Shown one piece after another: positions 1 through 10,384 of a stretch of DNA of 64,000 nt. Within the stretch, counting starts at the first letter, position 1. The number at the start of each line of letters is the position of its first letter. This stretch comes from Amanita rubescens. Taxonomy: Eukaryota; Basidiomycota; Agaricomycetes; Agaricales; Amanitaceae. The notes under the pieces are model-generated. The model had not been told where the DNA came from. It made no database searches and saw only the letters and a program-made list of their open reading frames with translations. A program made the position numbers and the translations under genes. The stretch covers positions 62,001-126,000 of the forward strand of contig WION01000056.1 in NCBI GenBank assembly GCA_015039365.1. The letters run 5' to 3'.

Positions 1-674
1 GCCGCTACAACTATTATGTGGTCTACTGTGGCCGCGAGTCTGGAGTTTTTGACACCTGGTACGACGTTTGTTTATCTTTTATGGTCAGAGAATGGTAACG
101 ACTGACTATTTGGACAGGATCTCGACTCATCAATCTGTTATTGGGGTGTCTGGCAATGCTTATAAGGGGTTTCACACCCTCCGCGAGGCACAGACCTCCT
201 ACAACGGATGGGTTGAGTTTCTCACCCAGCGAGCACTAGGGGGCCCTAGAGTTCAAGCCCCAATCTCGGCATCGCAGCCACGCGTTCCCGCGTCAGCGCC
301 CACATCTGCTCCGCTTTCTCCTGTGCCCAGAGCACCTGTGGTGCGCGCTCAACCGCCTGCGCCGCCCACTCCTGGACTCGGTAGCCTGAGGGAAACCCCT
401 TCCCCAACTCTTTCGGATGCTTCGTCACTCGGTCTCGGGCAAGACCCGTGGTTCGTAGTTGCCGAAGGAGAGCGCCCGGGTGTCTATCACACCAGGTGTG
501 CATTCTCATCATTGATATTGAGCAGAGCACTTAGACTATTTTTGAATTAGGGATGAAGCCTTCGACGCTTTGGGAGACTCTCCCATTGCCGTCATTGACC
601 GGGTCTTCGGAGAGTTGGGGGCGTTGCGTCTGTTCGTGAGGAAGTATATGAGGAACCAAGTGCATGCTATTTGA
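1..674 (+). CDS. Viroplasmin / RNase H1 N-terminal domain protein, 5' partial
   Basis: Read as exons <1-58, 118-495 and 551-674, with introns 59-117 (GTACGA...ACAG) and 496-550 (GTGTGC...TTAG). The first exon gives YVVYCGRESGVFDTW and, across the intron, ISTHQSVIGVSGNAYKGF then LREA. This is the pattern of the viroplasmin domain found at the N-terminus of RNase H1 (nucleic-acid binding). After a Pro/Ala/Ser-rich linker a second copy begins (WFVVAEGERPGVYHTR) and continues across intron 2 into DEAFDALGDSP. The C-terminus is a short basic tail. No catalytic RNase H domain follows, so this is probably a stand-alone domain protein of unknown role. The start codon lies left of the window. Domain call is firm; function is not. 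Confidence 0.72.
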
Positions 675-730
675 ATAATGCGTTTGTTCGTGAGGAGGTA
701 TTATGAGACAGAGTACATGCTATTTGAATT
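624..730. repeat. Imperfect 53-bp tandem duplication over a gene's 3' end
   Basis: Bases 624-676 and 678-730 align over nearly their full length, sharing TTCGTGAGGA, a GTAT/ATGAG stretch and CATGCTATTTGAAT. The first unit contains the last codons and TGA of the viroplasmin-domain gene, so the second is a duplicated, non-coding copy of that gene end. Confidence 0.6.
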
Positions 731-1810
731 CGTACATGGTATATAGCTCGTAGCTAAAAATTTGAACATCGTCTATGCATTTTCCCGGATTCCGATCATA
801 CGAGTAAAGGAAAGTGATTGATATACGAGTGAGTGTATAGAATGACAAAGTGGGAGAAGGTAAAAACGGTGGGAATGCAGCGAAGGGACAAGGTGAAAAT
901 GAAGGGTACGCGTCGAAATCGATAAAGTGGGAGAAGGCGAAGACCGCGGGTATACATAGTAGTAAGGAATGACTTGATTAACGCACACAAAACCGAGAGC
1001 TTCAAGCGTGCAGTTCAACTGAGTGTAGTAGAACTTGAAGGTGTGGCAGAGCGAACGCAGAAGTATTTAGTAAAGCTACAGACTCGCTGTACCTGGAATG
1101 CACTCTTGCCGCCATAGGTGCCAGTAACATGATAATGCTTTGCAATTTGAACATAAATCTTATGGCATACATTCAATGCCGCGCTGGAACGACTTTCGCA
1201 ATGATCAAAACTAATCCGATCTTCCAAGTTGGCACAAAATGAACTGTGCCCGCCAGCGCGAACATGACCTCAGCTCATCCGACTCACTGTACCTGGAATG
1301 CACTCTTGCCGCCATAAGTGCTAACACGATGATACTTTGAAAGTAAATCTTATGGCATACATTCAATGCCGCGGTGACCTGGAACAACTTTCGCGATATT
1401 CAAAATCGATTTTCCGAGTTGGCACAAAATGAGTGTTTCCGCCAGCGCGAACATGACCTCGGCTCATCCTGATATCCTCATTCTCTGTCCTTAGCCTAAA
1501 GATGATAGAATACTCCCGTCGATCGCAAGAAACAGGCAGAGCAATGTTATTGGCATTCGCACAAGCCTTAAGGTCGTAGACGAGATGCGTTCACACTCAA
1601 CTACTCCGAAATCACAGGCCAGGTATTTTCTGATGTTTCCAGTGCATATTGAAACCTTTGGCAATAACTTACCGCCTGATAAGTCAGAAATTTGGGTGGG
1701 CGTGATGATCTGCGATTACTGATAAGCCTGATAAGATAATGTCATCCAACGTGACTTAGTGACGTGTCGCTTAGTACACGCCGCTGCTGGCACCTGCTGG
1801 CACCAGGGCG
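675..1810. other. Intergenic stretch, no supported gene
   Basis: Apart from the small tandem duplication at its left edge and the 200-bp tandem duplication at 1081-1469, I see no coding frame with family features. A left terminus for the downstream KDZ gene was looked for here and not recognised. Confidence 0.5.
1081..1469. repeat. Two-copy tandem duplication (~200 bp unit)
   Basis: Unit 1 (1081-1280) and unit 2 (1281-1469) both open with GACTC(G/A)CTGTACCTGGAAT, share CTTATGGCATACATTCAATG in the middle and end with GCGAACATGACCTC(A/G)GCTCATCC. They differ by several substitutions and small indels, so the duplication is not fresh. No coding frame runs through both. Confidence 0.8.
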
Positions 1811-4800
1811 ATGAAGAAGGCTACTCTTTCGTCCAAAAGATTGCGCAATTTCGGCCAAGGTGGTGTGGTGATGCGTCAATATGGCAAAGCGGTAGGGCGC
1901 AAGCAAATTGAAAAAGAGATTTCAAGAAGCCAAGCTCTTAATCAGGGTGTGTTTAACTTCTTACCCTCCCTGCTCCAAGATGACTCTGACGTCCATAATC
2001 AGAACCTATAAACGAAATTTTCGAAACTTTTGACATGGATGTTGACTCCAACCTTGATGAAGAATCCGAGTTGGACCCCTCCCTCGCAAATGATGTCCTT
2101 GACGGAACACAGGCCGATGACCCAAGCCACGCTGGTGCAGAATTATCCGAAGTAGTGAAAAATATCAAAAATTCACGGTAAGCTTTTATCTTTTCTTCGA
2201 AAACTTTTACAGTTCGCTACAACTTACTTGGTCAGGCGCATTCGCAAAGATGCCAGTAATAGGCGAGATAGAACGGAGCGTCGAATTGCTGGTTTTTCTG
2301 CTCAAATGGATGCCATCGTAAAATCATATCAGGAATGGAGTTTTCGGATGCACGAAGGGGGGGATCCGGATGTCCTTTCTCCGCCGTTTCAAGAGGTACC
2401 AGAAGGCATGGAAAACATTGTCCTTTTGGACACGTATCGTAAGTTTCCAAGGACAACAGACCATTCTTATATTAATTTGACACTAGGAATGTACAATACG
2501 CGGTACAGCATGTTCCGGAGTGACGAGTTTGTTGCCAGTGCGCTTGTACGGCAGGGGATGATACCTAATGCGCCGTTTCGCCCCACCTATGCAGTTTCAA
2601 CACGCTTGCTTCAGCTGTATTACAATCTGCGGTGCCGTTGTCCTCACCTTGGTGTCCAGCCTTTCGTGAAAGGGTTACTGGATATGCATAGCGTACGTTC
2701 AATGATTATTCCGAAAATACGAAGCTAACAACGTGTAGCTTGCCTATAGACCGTATCACAACACTGTTTTTTCGATCTGCTTCGACTTATACCTCGACAT
2801 ACTTGAAAAGAATCGGAGTGCAGTTTTGAAGACTCTAGATCGTGATCGCCCATTGTGGCGTATACAGAATACATGCCCTGCCTGCTCGTACAAGTTACAT
2901 GACGAGAAAGATATGAAGTTCAAGATGCTAATTACTATGGACGGCAATAATTCATTGAAGCGCGTTCGAAGAGATGTAGGGGAATTGAGTGCATCTGATG
3001 CCCGGAAATGTCGATCCGCCCTCCCAGATTCTCGGAGCGCACCTGGTGATTACTATATATCACGTGAGGAAGTTGACAAATGGGCAAAGGGAACCCTTGA
3101 CAAGGAGTTGAATAGACATGATCCCGTGAGTCGAACCACTTTCACTTCTTACGCACGTCTCAATCAGCATTCTAGAACGATGACAGTGAAACTGTCTGTT
3201 CAGGCCGCTGGACTAACATGGTTGATGCATTGACGTCACGAATGTGGGGGATATTTGACGAAACGGGTGTATTCCTGGCTCTCTGTCGCCACGGTTTCGT
3301 TTTGTTGGTATCGGATATGGTGCGGAGCGGTGAACTGTAATGTTTTTTAATTTCATTTGCTTCTCTATACTGACTACGTTCTAACTACAGTGCAAAGTAC
3401 CCCCTAGCTATTACAAGCACACTTCTGAAGGCATTTGGTGGCGATCTTGGGCTTGGGTATGATATTGGATGTAAATTTGGCAAAACGATTAAGAATAGTC
3501 CCCTCGGAAGAACGGCCGCCGAACTAAACCTTCAGTGTCTTGTTGGATCATTTCATGGACATGCGCACAAACGGCTTTGCCAGCTATCGTATCTGGCAAC
3601 ATACACTGAGGGCCTAGGTCTCGAAGATCTTGAGGGGTGCGAGCGCTTCTTCTCGAAGTCAAATGCGCTTGCTCGGTCTATCCGCTATGCAACTGTTTTC
3701 CACCGACAGCAGGCCATTGTCAATTATATGAGGCATGTTGATGAATTCGAGACATACGCTAACTTAAGTAAGTCTTTTAATACATTGTGCAACAAGTTAT
3801 CGACTGATAGTTTCATAGGCAAGTTTATCGTCGACAATTATAAGCAAGCACTGAAAATTTTGCAAACGGAAGCACCGTTACGACAACTAATGAAGCGGCA
3901 TGGAATAACCGATCCCGCCATCTTCAGGACGTGGCTTGACGAAGAGAAGACATATTTGTCTAGTTTGCTTCGTGAGCCGCCTGAAGAAACACTAGAAATA
4001 GAATATTATGAACGCTTAGTCCAGCTATTCGATTACCAGTACGTATTCATTTATTCGTGATGATCCTCATACTAATATGCCAGGGATGACTTAAATACAG
4101 AAATTTTCCACCACACGAATCCAGATAATGTGACTCAACGTGACAGGACACGATCCATTGAAGCGAAGCGCCGGCATGCGATCGAAAGGCGCGATAACTG
4201 CCTTAAGCGGGTCCATGAGCTTGAGATTAAACTCAAAGTCATGCGGCGTTGGGAACGGGGCTCCGAGGAGTGGAATGCGGCAGCGAAGAAGGTTGTACTT
4301 CGTGAATACCGGAAGGCTGTCGATAGGCTAGAGAGCCTTGCCGTCTCGCGGATCTCAGAGCTATCAAAAATGAACGAATCGCAAATATGCAAGTTCTGTT
4401 CTACATTATGATGTGTCTTTGTCTCATAATGGAGTTCAGGTTATAATCTACGCAATCACATTTCGGCTGGTGTTAAAGCACGGTCAAAGACTATCAGGAC
4501 AGCATTGGAAAAGTACAACGAGGCAGCAGCCGCTCTCAATCCCGCCGCGCCGGAGCTCACCTGGAAAATGGTTGTCGAGTATGCCGTCCTCGCAGACTTC
4601 GACCTCCTCCGTGATGTGAGACAAGATGTTCGTAAGAAGCCGTGGGCGTCGTCTACAAACCGGCTTCTCCGAGATCAATACTTCAAACTGGAGCGTGCTC
4701 GCGAGGAGATAGACAGGCTGAACATTGAAATTCGCCGCGTCATCACATACATAGCAGACGAAGCTATATTCTTGCAGATGATTGAAGAAGCTGTGGCGGC

Positions 4801-5131
4801 TGACGACGCCCGATTGGCTCATCAGATTACTCTTTATGGCCTAGAGCGTGGGCGATCAAATGCTGTGCATATCAAGCGCTTCGCCAAACTGGCAAAGGAT
4901 CCTGGCTTTACAGGCAACGTCCGGCTTGGGCAAAGTATTCACCAACCCTTCCTAGGCCCTTCCGGACATTTGAGCCAAGGTATCAATGACGATGCCGACA
5001 CCGGTGAGGACGATGCCGATGACGAAGACGACGAGGAAGAAGAAGCAGAGGAAGAAGAGGCAGCTTATGATATTGCATACAAAGTGCTCAAGGTATCTTC
5101 TGATGCCTATACAGAAGACGATGACTTGTAG
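1811..5131 (+). CDS. KDZ (Kyakuja-Dileera-Zisupton) transposase, CxC1-like type
   Basis: Ten exons keep one frame of 957 codons including the stop: 1811-1946, 2003-2177, 2236-2438, 2487-2692, 2739-3125, 3176-3336, 3391-3767, 3819-4038, 4084-4392, 4435-5131. Family landmarks in order: SALVRQGMIPNAPFRPT, then CPHLGVQPFVK; CPACSYKL; MDGNNSLKR (D about 307); CSGRWTNM; SRMWGIFDETGVFLALCRHG; LGYDIGCKFGKT (D about 447); SFHGHAHKRLCQ; GCERFFSKSN (E about 507). The C-terminal half carries basic helices, MNESQ, LADFDLLRD and DQYFKLERAREEIDRLN, and an acidic tail. In KDZ elements this protein is thought to cut and join the transposon through a DDE/RNase H-like core. No stop or frameshift is seen, so it may be functional. 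The 3' splice site at 4434 (GAG) is the weakest junction. A likely element end lies about 170-280 bp downstream; the other end was not found. Confidence 0.88.
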
Positions 5132-5303
5132 TCAGTAACGAAAAACTTAGCAATAACACAAGTCCTTTACCATATATGATGATGATACAATTTGGCATGT
5201 GCAGAATCTTTTTAAGTTGTATTACATAAGAGAAATGTGATGTCCCTGTGGTACTAAGTTGGTAGGGGCAGAAATAACTGAAATTCAACTTAATAATTAA
5301 CGA
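5132..5303 (+). other. KDZ gene 3' flank
   Basis: AT-rich, non-coding sequence between the transposase stop codon and the hairpin-bearing block. It presumably holds the 3' UTR; no specific signal was identified. Confidence 0.4.
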
Positions 5304-5408
5304 GAATTATTGAAAGTGAGAGATTAAGCGAAGAAGCTCGCTAACTAGCAAGGGACACAGGGCCTGTGTCCCCGGCTAATTAGCAGTTGATTGCCGGCTT
5401 AACAGGTG
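5304..5408 (+). other. Candidate transposon terminus with strong hairpin (KDZ 3' end?)
   Basis: This block carries TATTGAAAGTG, GCTAACTAGC, a near-perfect hairpin (GGGACACAGG, one base, CCTGTGTCCC), GCTAATTAGC, and ends GCCGGCTTAACAGGTG. The same layout recurs at 41339-41443 with a different hairpin loop. It lies just downstream of the KDZ stop codon and directly against the satellite that begins at 5413, as a transposon end would. Which superfamily owns this terminus is inference. Confidence 0.55.
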
Positions 5409-5412
5409 CAGC

Positions 5413-6206
5413 TTTCTATCGCGGAGATATAGAATTAAAGGAATCGGTTAGCGTACGAGGCGCGAATTGAGAGAAATGGAGTGCTTACGAGCCTGGTGAT
5501 AGAAGGAACGGCACTGGATGCATGTTTTGTACATAGAAATTTGAAGGATGCATTGGAATGAAAGAAATGCGAGAAGCCGATGGTAGAGTCGTATGCACCG
5601 CCAATGTGCACAACTTCAGCAAGAAAGCGAATGACGCGGTATTAGGGCAGGACGTATTGAAGGGAATGCTTCCTAATTCCATACAGCAACTTTCTATTGC
5701 GGAGATATAGAATTAAAGGAATCGGTTAGCGTGCGAGACACGAATTGAGAGAAATGGAGTACTTACGAGCCTGGTGATAGAAGGAACGGCACTGGATGCG
5801 TGTTTTGTACATAGAAATTTGAAGGATGCATTGGAATGAAGAAAAATGCGAGAAGCCGATGGTAGAGGGGTCGTATGCGCCGCCAGTGTGCACAACTTCA
5901 GCAAGAAAGCGAATGACGCGGTATTAGGGCAGGACGTATTGAAGGGAATGCTTCCTAACTCCATACAGCAACTTTCTATTGCGGAGATATAGAATTAAAG
6001 GAATCGGTTAGCGTGCGAGACACGAATTGAGAGAAATGGAGTACTTACGAGCCTGGTGATAGAAGGAACGGCACTGGATGCGTGTTTTGTACATGGAAAT
6101 TTGAAGGATGCATTGGAATGAAGAAAAATGCGAGAAGCCGATGGTAGAGGGGTCGTATGCGCCAAATAAGAGAGAACGCGCCGCCAATGCGCACAACTTC
6201 AGCACG
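5413..6206. repeat. Satellite, three tandem ~280-bp units
   Basis: Units 5413-5690, 5691-5972 and 5973-about 6206 each start TTTCTAT(C/T)GCGGAGATAT and contain GAATCGGTTAGCGT, GAGCCTGGTGATAGAAGGAA and CACAACTTCAGCA. The third breaks off after the last motif and carries a short insertion near 6160-6180. Units 2 and 3 are nearly identical while unit 1 is more diverged. Minus-strand open frames in each unit are alike only because the DNA is repeated; I do not call them genes. Confidence 0.9.
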
Positions 6207-7426
6207 GGGAAGTGTCCGAGGGTGCGGGGCAGCTGCCAAATGAGCAGGTGGTAGCGAAGGGTATGGGGCGGTTGACAAGGGTGCAGGGCAGTTGATGAGG
6301 GTACGGGGTGGTTGGTTACACCCTGTCATTTGTTGTTTTATCCCTAGAGGAGAGGAACGAACGGGGGTCGCGGATTTTGTGAGCATGGGTGGTTGCAGGT
6401 GCACCCGGATGGTGGTACGCACTCGATCCGGCACGATGGTTTGGTTGGGATAGATATAGATGCATCTGGGCCATGCATGAATTGCTGTGGCACAAACGGT
6501 GAATATAGGGCCTAACGGAATGCTCAAGCTCGAGTGCGCCATTCCTGGATGTGCCGGATAGTCAACGGAGAGGCGGGCTTGCCGGTGGGAGGGCAGTGAG
6601 CTCTCATATCGCCAACACCGTCGAGAAAGCGCGATAGATATCTAAGGACCTCGAGGATGAGGCGCTCAGTCAAGGGAGGGTGTATCTTGAATGAGGGTCA
6701 ATCGTTAGGCCTGTAAGTGACCTCCTGGAAACTTTGGAATCGTATTCTGTGGCTGAGGAATGGGCAGGGCGCCGTTCGAGTTAAGTGGCGAAGAGGACGT
6801 TCCGTGACCGGGTAGATCGGCCTCTGTCCACAATGATGGTGAAATCCAATGGAATGAGGGTGGCCGTGGTGACCTTGTGAACGTGTGGCAGATGCAGGCA
6901 CGGAGCTGAGGGAGAGGGTGTAGGTGCGTACTTGGGGAGTGGGCGGCTCCTTTGTCTTCGTTTGCAGTTGCACTATCAGCTATCCAATTCGCTAGCAGAT
7001 CCGTAGCTTCCCCATAACGTGACTTATCTTCCTCAGTAATTGAGAATTTCAAGCAAAACTTATAAGACCGAGGATACATACTGAAAAAAGTGCGAGATCA
7101 TAAACTTGGCGCTGATGAGAAGAGACCTTCGACTGGAAATCGCGTGGGACAAAAGGAACGGCCCACCAACGAGGATAGACCCAACCTGGACAGAAACGTT
7201 GATGTTTAGAGCGGGAGAGCACGCCCGGCTAAGGAGAGAGCGAGTGAGTCGAAGGAGTCGCGACCGTGATGCGACCGCCATCCAGCGTAGAGGTGCTTTC
7301 TCTTTAGCGCTCTCTTTGGCTCTCTTTGGTTTTTCTCTTTGGCTCTCTCTACGTCTCTTTTCAACTCCGATTGGCTAACAACTCTATTTCTTACCCGGTA
7401 CACCCGCTGGTGGTTCTATTTTAAGA
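6207..7426. other. Gene-free stretch
   Basis: Short overlapping open frames occur on both strands, but none shows a family motif or a consistent splice model. A CTCTTTGG-type repeat sits at 7295-7371 just upstream of the next gene. Confidence 0.45.
7295..7371 (+). repeat. CTCTTTGGCTCTC dispersed repeat, copy 1
   Basis: Degenerate array of CTCTTTGG/CTCTCTTTGGCTCTC followed by AACTCCGATTGGCTAAC. Related arrays occur at 10178-10350, 20985-21045 (opposite strand) and 27536-27596 (opposite strand). Confidence 0.7.
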
Positions 7427-9190
7427 ATGACTCACCAAGGTAGGAAGAGCAATCTAATCATTCATTCTGGACTGATAAAATACCGCCTTAAGAACAATAC
7501 CAGAAATTTAATAAGAGTTTTATACATGAATCGAAACAGACGAACTATGAAGTATTTGTTAGTCCCCACCAGTGGCATTACCTGCGCCCCGACATGGGTA
7601 ACGTTGGTGACATCTTTGTTAAAACTACCCATGAAGAGGAAGTCGTAAATGTCCTAAACCTTGGCAACAACTTGAAAATAAAACAGCCAGAAAATTACGA
7701 ACATCACCATATATATTACAAAACCGAAAACGGCTGGATGCCCGCAGATGCCAGGCGTAGGCAGGATAATAGAAAACCCTATACCATACACCCAAGATTA
7801 GGATCCTCGTTTCTCCTGGATGACTTCGTATTCAGGTGGAGAAGCGTTAGAAGTTACTATAGCACGAACCGCGAAATATCTAATCAATCACCGGATCGGA
7901 AGGCTGTTGAACTATCCAGAGGTATGTGGAATGGGAATTTTTGTTGAAAGCATTGAGTCACTAATGCTTGAGAAACTTAGGTGGTGAGCAAAAACCAAAA
8001 AAACGAGCCCGAGCAGAGTCTCCTCATCGTAATACCCACTTCTCCCTGCCAAGAACCTTTCTGAAAATCTTCTTTTAGCTCCCCTAAGCCTCGAAAATGC
8101 ATGGATTATGGATGAATATAATCGATGGACTCGTCCACCCATCACCTTTGCCGCGCACGAGACGGTCCATGCCGAGGGAAAGAGAATCCTTCAGAAGTTA
8201 GCAGGTCGCTCATCCCCGATTCCTTCATGGCCTCTAGGGCCAGAATTAAAAAATATCCGCATCGTTCATGCTTCTACCAATCATCTTCAGCACACACCAG
8301 ATATCTCAGACGTGTTGGCTGACTTAAGTCGAGCAGGAGAGGCTCGTGCCCATATGAGTATCACCAATTTCATACTCAACGGTGCTGCAGACCACGTCCC
8401 AGTAAAAACGGTATTGAAATCACTCATGATGTCTGGAGACCGCTACGATAAGGTTAAAGGGAAGTCTGTGCTCCAACTCGGCGCTCTCACCATTCCCGCG
8501 TCCTGCGATGGCTTAGATGGCATCGACCTCTTACCGGAACAGGTCCGAGTCAGTAGGGAGATCGTGTACCAGGAGAAGAATGCGGAAACAGACGAACAGT
8601 CGGACAAACAGTCAAACCCAAATCCTGTACCGTCCTGGGAAAGTTGTCTCGTCCCAATTGGATGCGTTACAGGTCCCCATACGGATTATTGTGGGTGCTC
8701 GCAGCTCATCCAGCATATCGAAGGACGAAAACTTTGGCTTTGTTGGCCTCCCACGCCTCACAACCTTGATATCTACCTTCGACAACATCTTACAGGATAC
8801 CTGGCTTTTCCAACAGAAGAAGCCATTGACCAATTAGAGGGCATGGAGCTGATCCTGTTGGATTCCGGTGATCAAACGTGTTTTATTATGCCAGGAGGGA
8901 CGATCCACGCTGTTGTGATGTTTACCAAAAGCTGTCACACAGGATTGAAGCTTTGGCGCATGGGAGATCTCAAGGTGGCCAAGAGCATGAATGAAATCCA
9001 ATTGAGTGTGATAAATAAAAGAGAGGAATTGGATAAATCAACATTCAATTTCTACAAAGACTACTTTCGGGACCTGAAGGACGAACTGGAAAATTGGGAC
9101 GAATTGAAAAGAAAGTGCAAAAGAGGGAAGGATCGTAACGAGCTTCAGGACTGGATCAAGGCCATGCGCGAACTTAGGAATATTGATTAG
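7427..9190 (+). CDS. JmjC-like (cupin) domain protein, 533 aa
   Basis: Exons 7427-7439, 7493-7921, 7981-8028 and 8079-9190 join in frame to 533 residues. The first exon codes only for MTHQ plus one base. The C-terminal half contains GPHTDYCGCSQLIQHIEG (H364, D366) and PGGTIHAVV (H440), the His-X-Asp...His triad that holds Fe(II) in JmjC oxygenases, with KLWLCWPPTPHNL between. JmjC proteins hydroxylate or demethylate protein substrates using 2-oxoglutarate, many on chromatin; this one's substrate is unknown. Residues about 148-156 (QKPKKRARA) look like a nuclear localisation signal. The N-terminal 150 residues match nothing I recognise. The C-terminus is charged and probably helical. Introns are 53, 59 and 50 bp. 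The first exon is short, so the start is less sure than the rest. Confidence 0.8.
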
Positions 9191-10384
9191 AACACGCCGC
9201 GTTGATATTTAGTATAACCTAGTTGATTATTCTCCGTAATTCCGACGACAAACAATGTATATATCGCCATTAAACTGCTTGTACTGCTAGTAGTACGACA
9301 CCAACTCGGAATCAACAGTGAATGTATTTACGTAGAATAGGTTGAATTTATCGAGCGTCTGGTTCAAGGAAGGCCTTTCTCCACAAAGGTAGACTCGTTG
9401 ATGCCCGGTAATATATGTGCTGCACGGACCCGCTTCTCGACGAAGTTCAGCAGAGCTTGGACACGAGATCATGGGTTTATCCAGTTCCTATGAAATTTGA
9501 CAGTAAATCCAACCTGTCACCAGAATGTAGAACAAGACGACGTACTAGCAACTTGGAAGCCTGGTCGACGTCATTTTTCTCCTTGATAGGCATGTCTGCA
9601 GACAAATACAAAGCGATATAATTATATGCGGAGGCAGACATGATCGTCGGAACTGAAGTTGTCAGCGCAGGAAAGGAAAGAAAACGACATGGGCAGTTGA
9701 CAACATGGGCTCGATCGTAGTAGCTTCAGCGATGTACGCGTCGTGCGACATGAGGCTCGAGGGCACACACGGAGAGGCAAGTACATGCAACACCAGTCAT
9801 GCTTCAGGTGGGACGGGAAAGCGCGGCAAATAACAGAACAGGTAGGGCTCACGAACAAGTGTTTGTGTTAGTAGCTGAGACCAGAAAACGAAACGCATCG
9901 TAATAGACGCCTGTAGCGACTGAGGGCATCCGGGGGACGGCCGAGACAAGAGCTCCAGAAAGCGACGAAGTATCAGTGAAGGAGTACTCAGGCTGAGTTT
10001 CCGAGTCTAAGCGGCGGTTGGCGGGATGATAAGTGCGTGTGTTAGCTGAGACCAGGACGCGAAGTTGGGAGAGCTGGAGTCAGCAGGTAGTAAGGGACCA
10101 AGACCATTTATACTAGCACCATGTGAGTGACTATAGCGTTCGACGCTGACTCTGGGTCCGCGGACACGAGCTGTACCTTCTCTTTGGCGCTCTCTTTGGT
10201 TCTCTTTTGTTTTCTCTTTGGCTCTCTCTCAAACTCCAAGGCAATCATCATTCGGAGTCTGCCAACTAGTACTAGTAGCCTCATGCAGTGGGGGCGGCAC
10301 TCAGGCTGGACTCTTTTTCAGGCGCTCTCTTTCGCGCTCTCTAAGAGTCCTCACGTATACTGGTACGTAAATTCAATACATGCT
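9191..10384. other. Intergenic stretch between convergent genes
   Basis: It lies between the 3' ends of the JmjC-like gene and the minus-strand unknown gene. No credible gene. A CTCTTTGG-type repeat and short ACTAGTACTAGTA palindromes are near 10178-10350. Confidence 0.5.
10178..10350 (+). repeat. CTCTTTGGCTCTC dispersed repeat, copy 2
   Basis: TTCTCTTTGGCGCTCTCTTT and related units at 10178-10240, then AACTCC, an ACTAGTACTAGTA palindrome near 10268, and a second cluster GCGCTCTCTTTCGCGCTCTC near 10320-10345. The layout resembles the copies at 7295 and 20985. Confidence 0.65.

Noticed and set aside
2003..2011. Apparent stop or frameshift in the KDZ gene after LNQGVFNFL.
   Set aside because: An intron 1947-2002 with a CTGAC branch-like motif and CAG acceptor removes it and restores the frame.
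5413..6206. CRISPR-like array.
   Set aside because: Repeat units of about 280 bp in direct contact, no spacers, and a eukaryotic context.
5485..6542. Several similar minus-strand open frames (about 65-165 codons).
   Set aside because: They repeat because the 280-bp satellite repeats; no start context, splice sites or motifs support translation.
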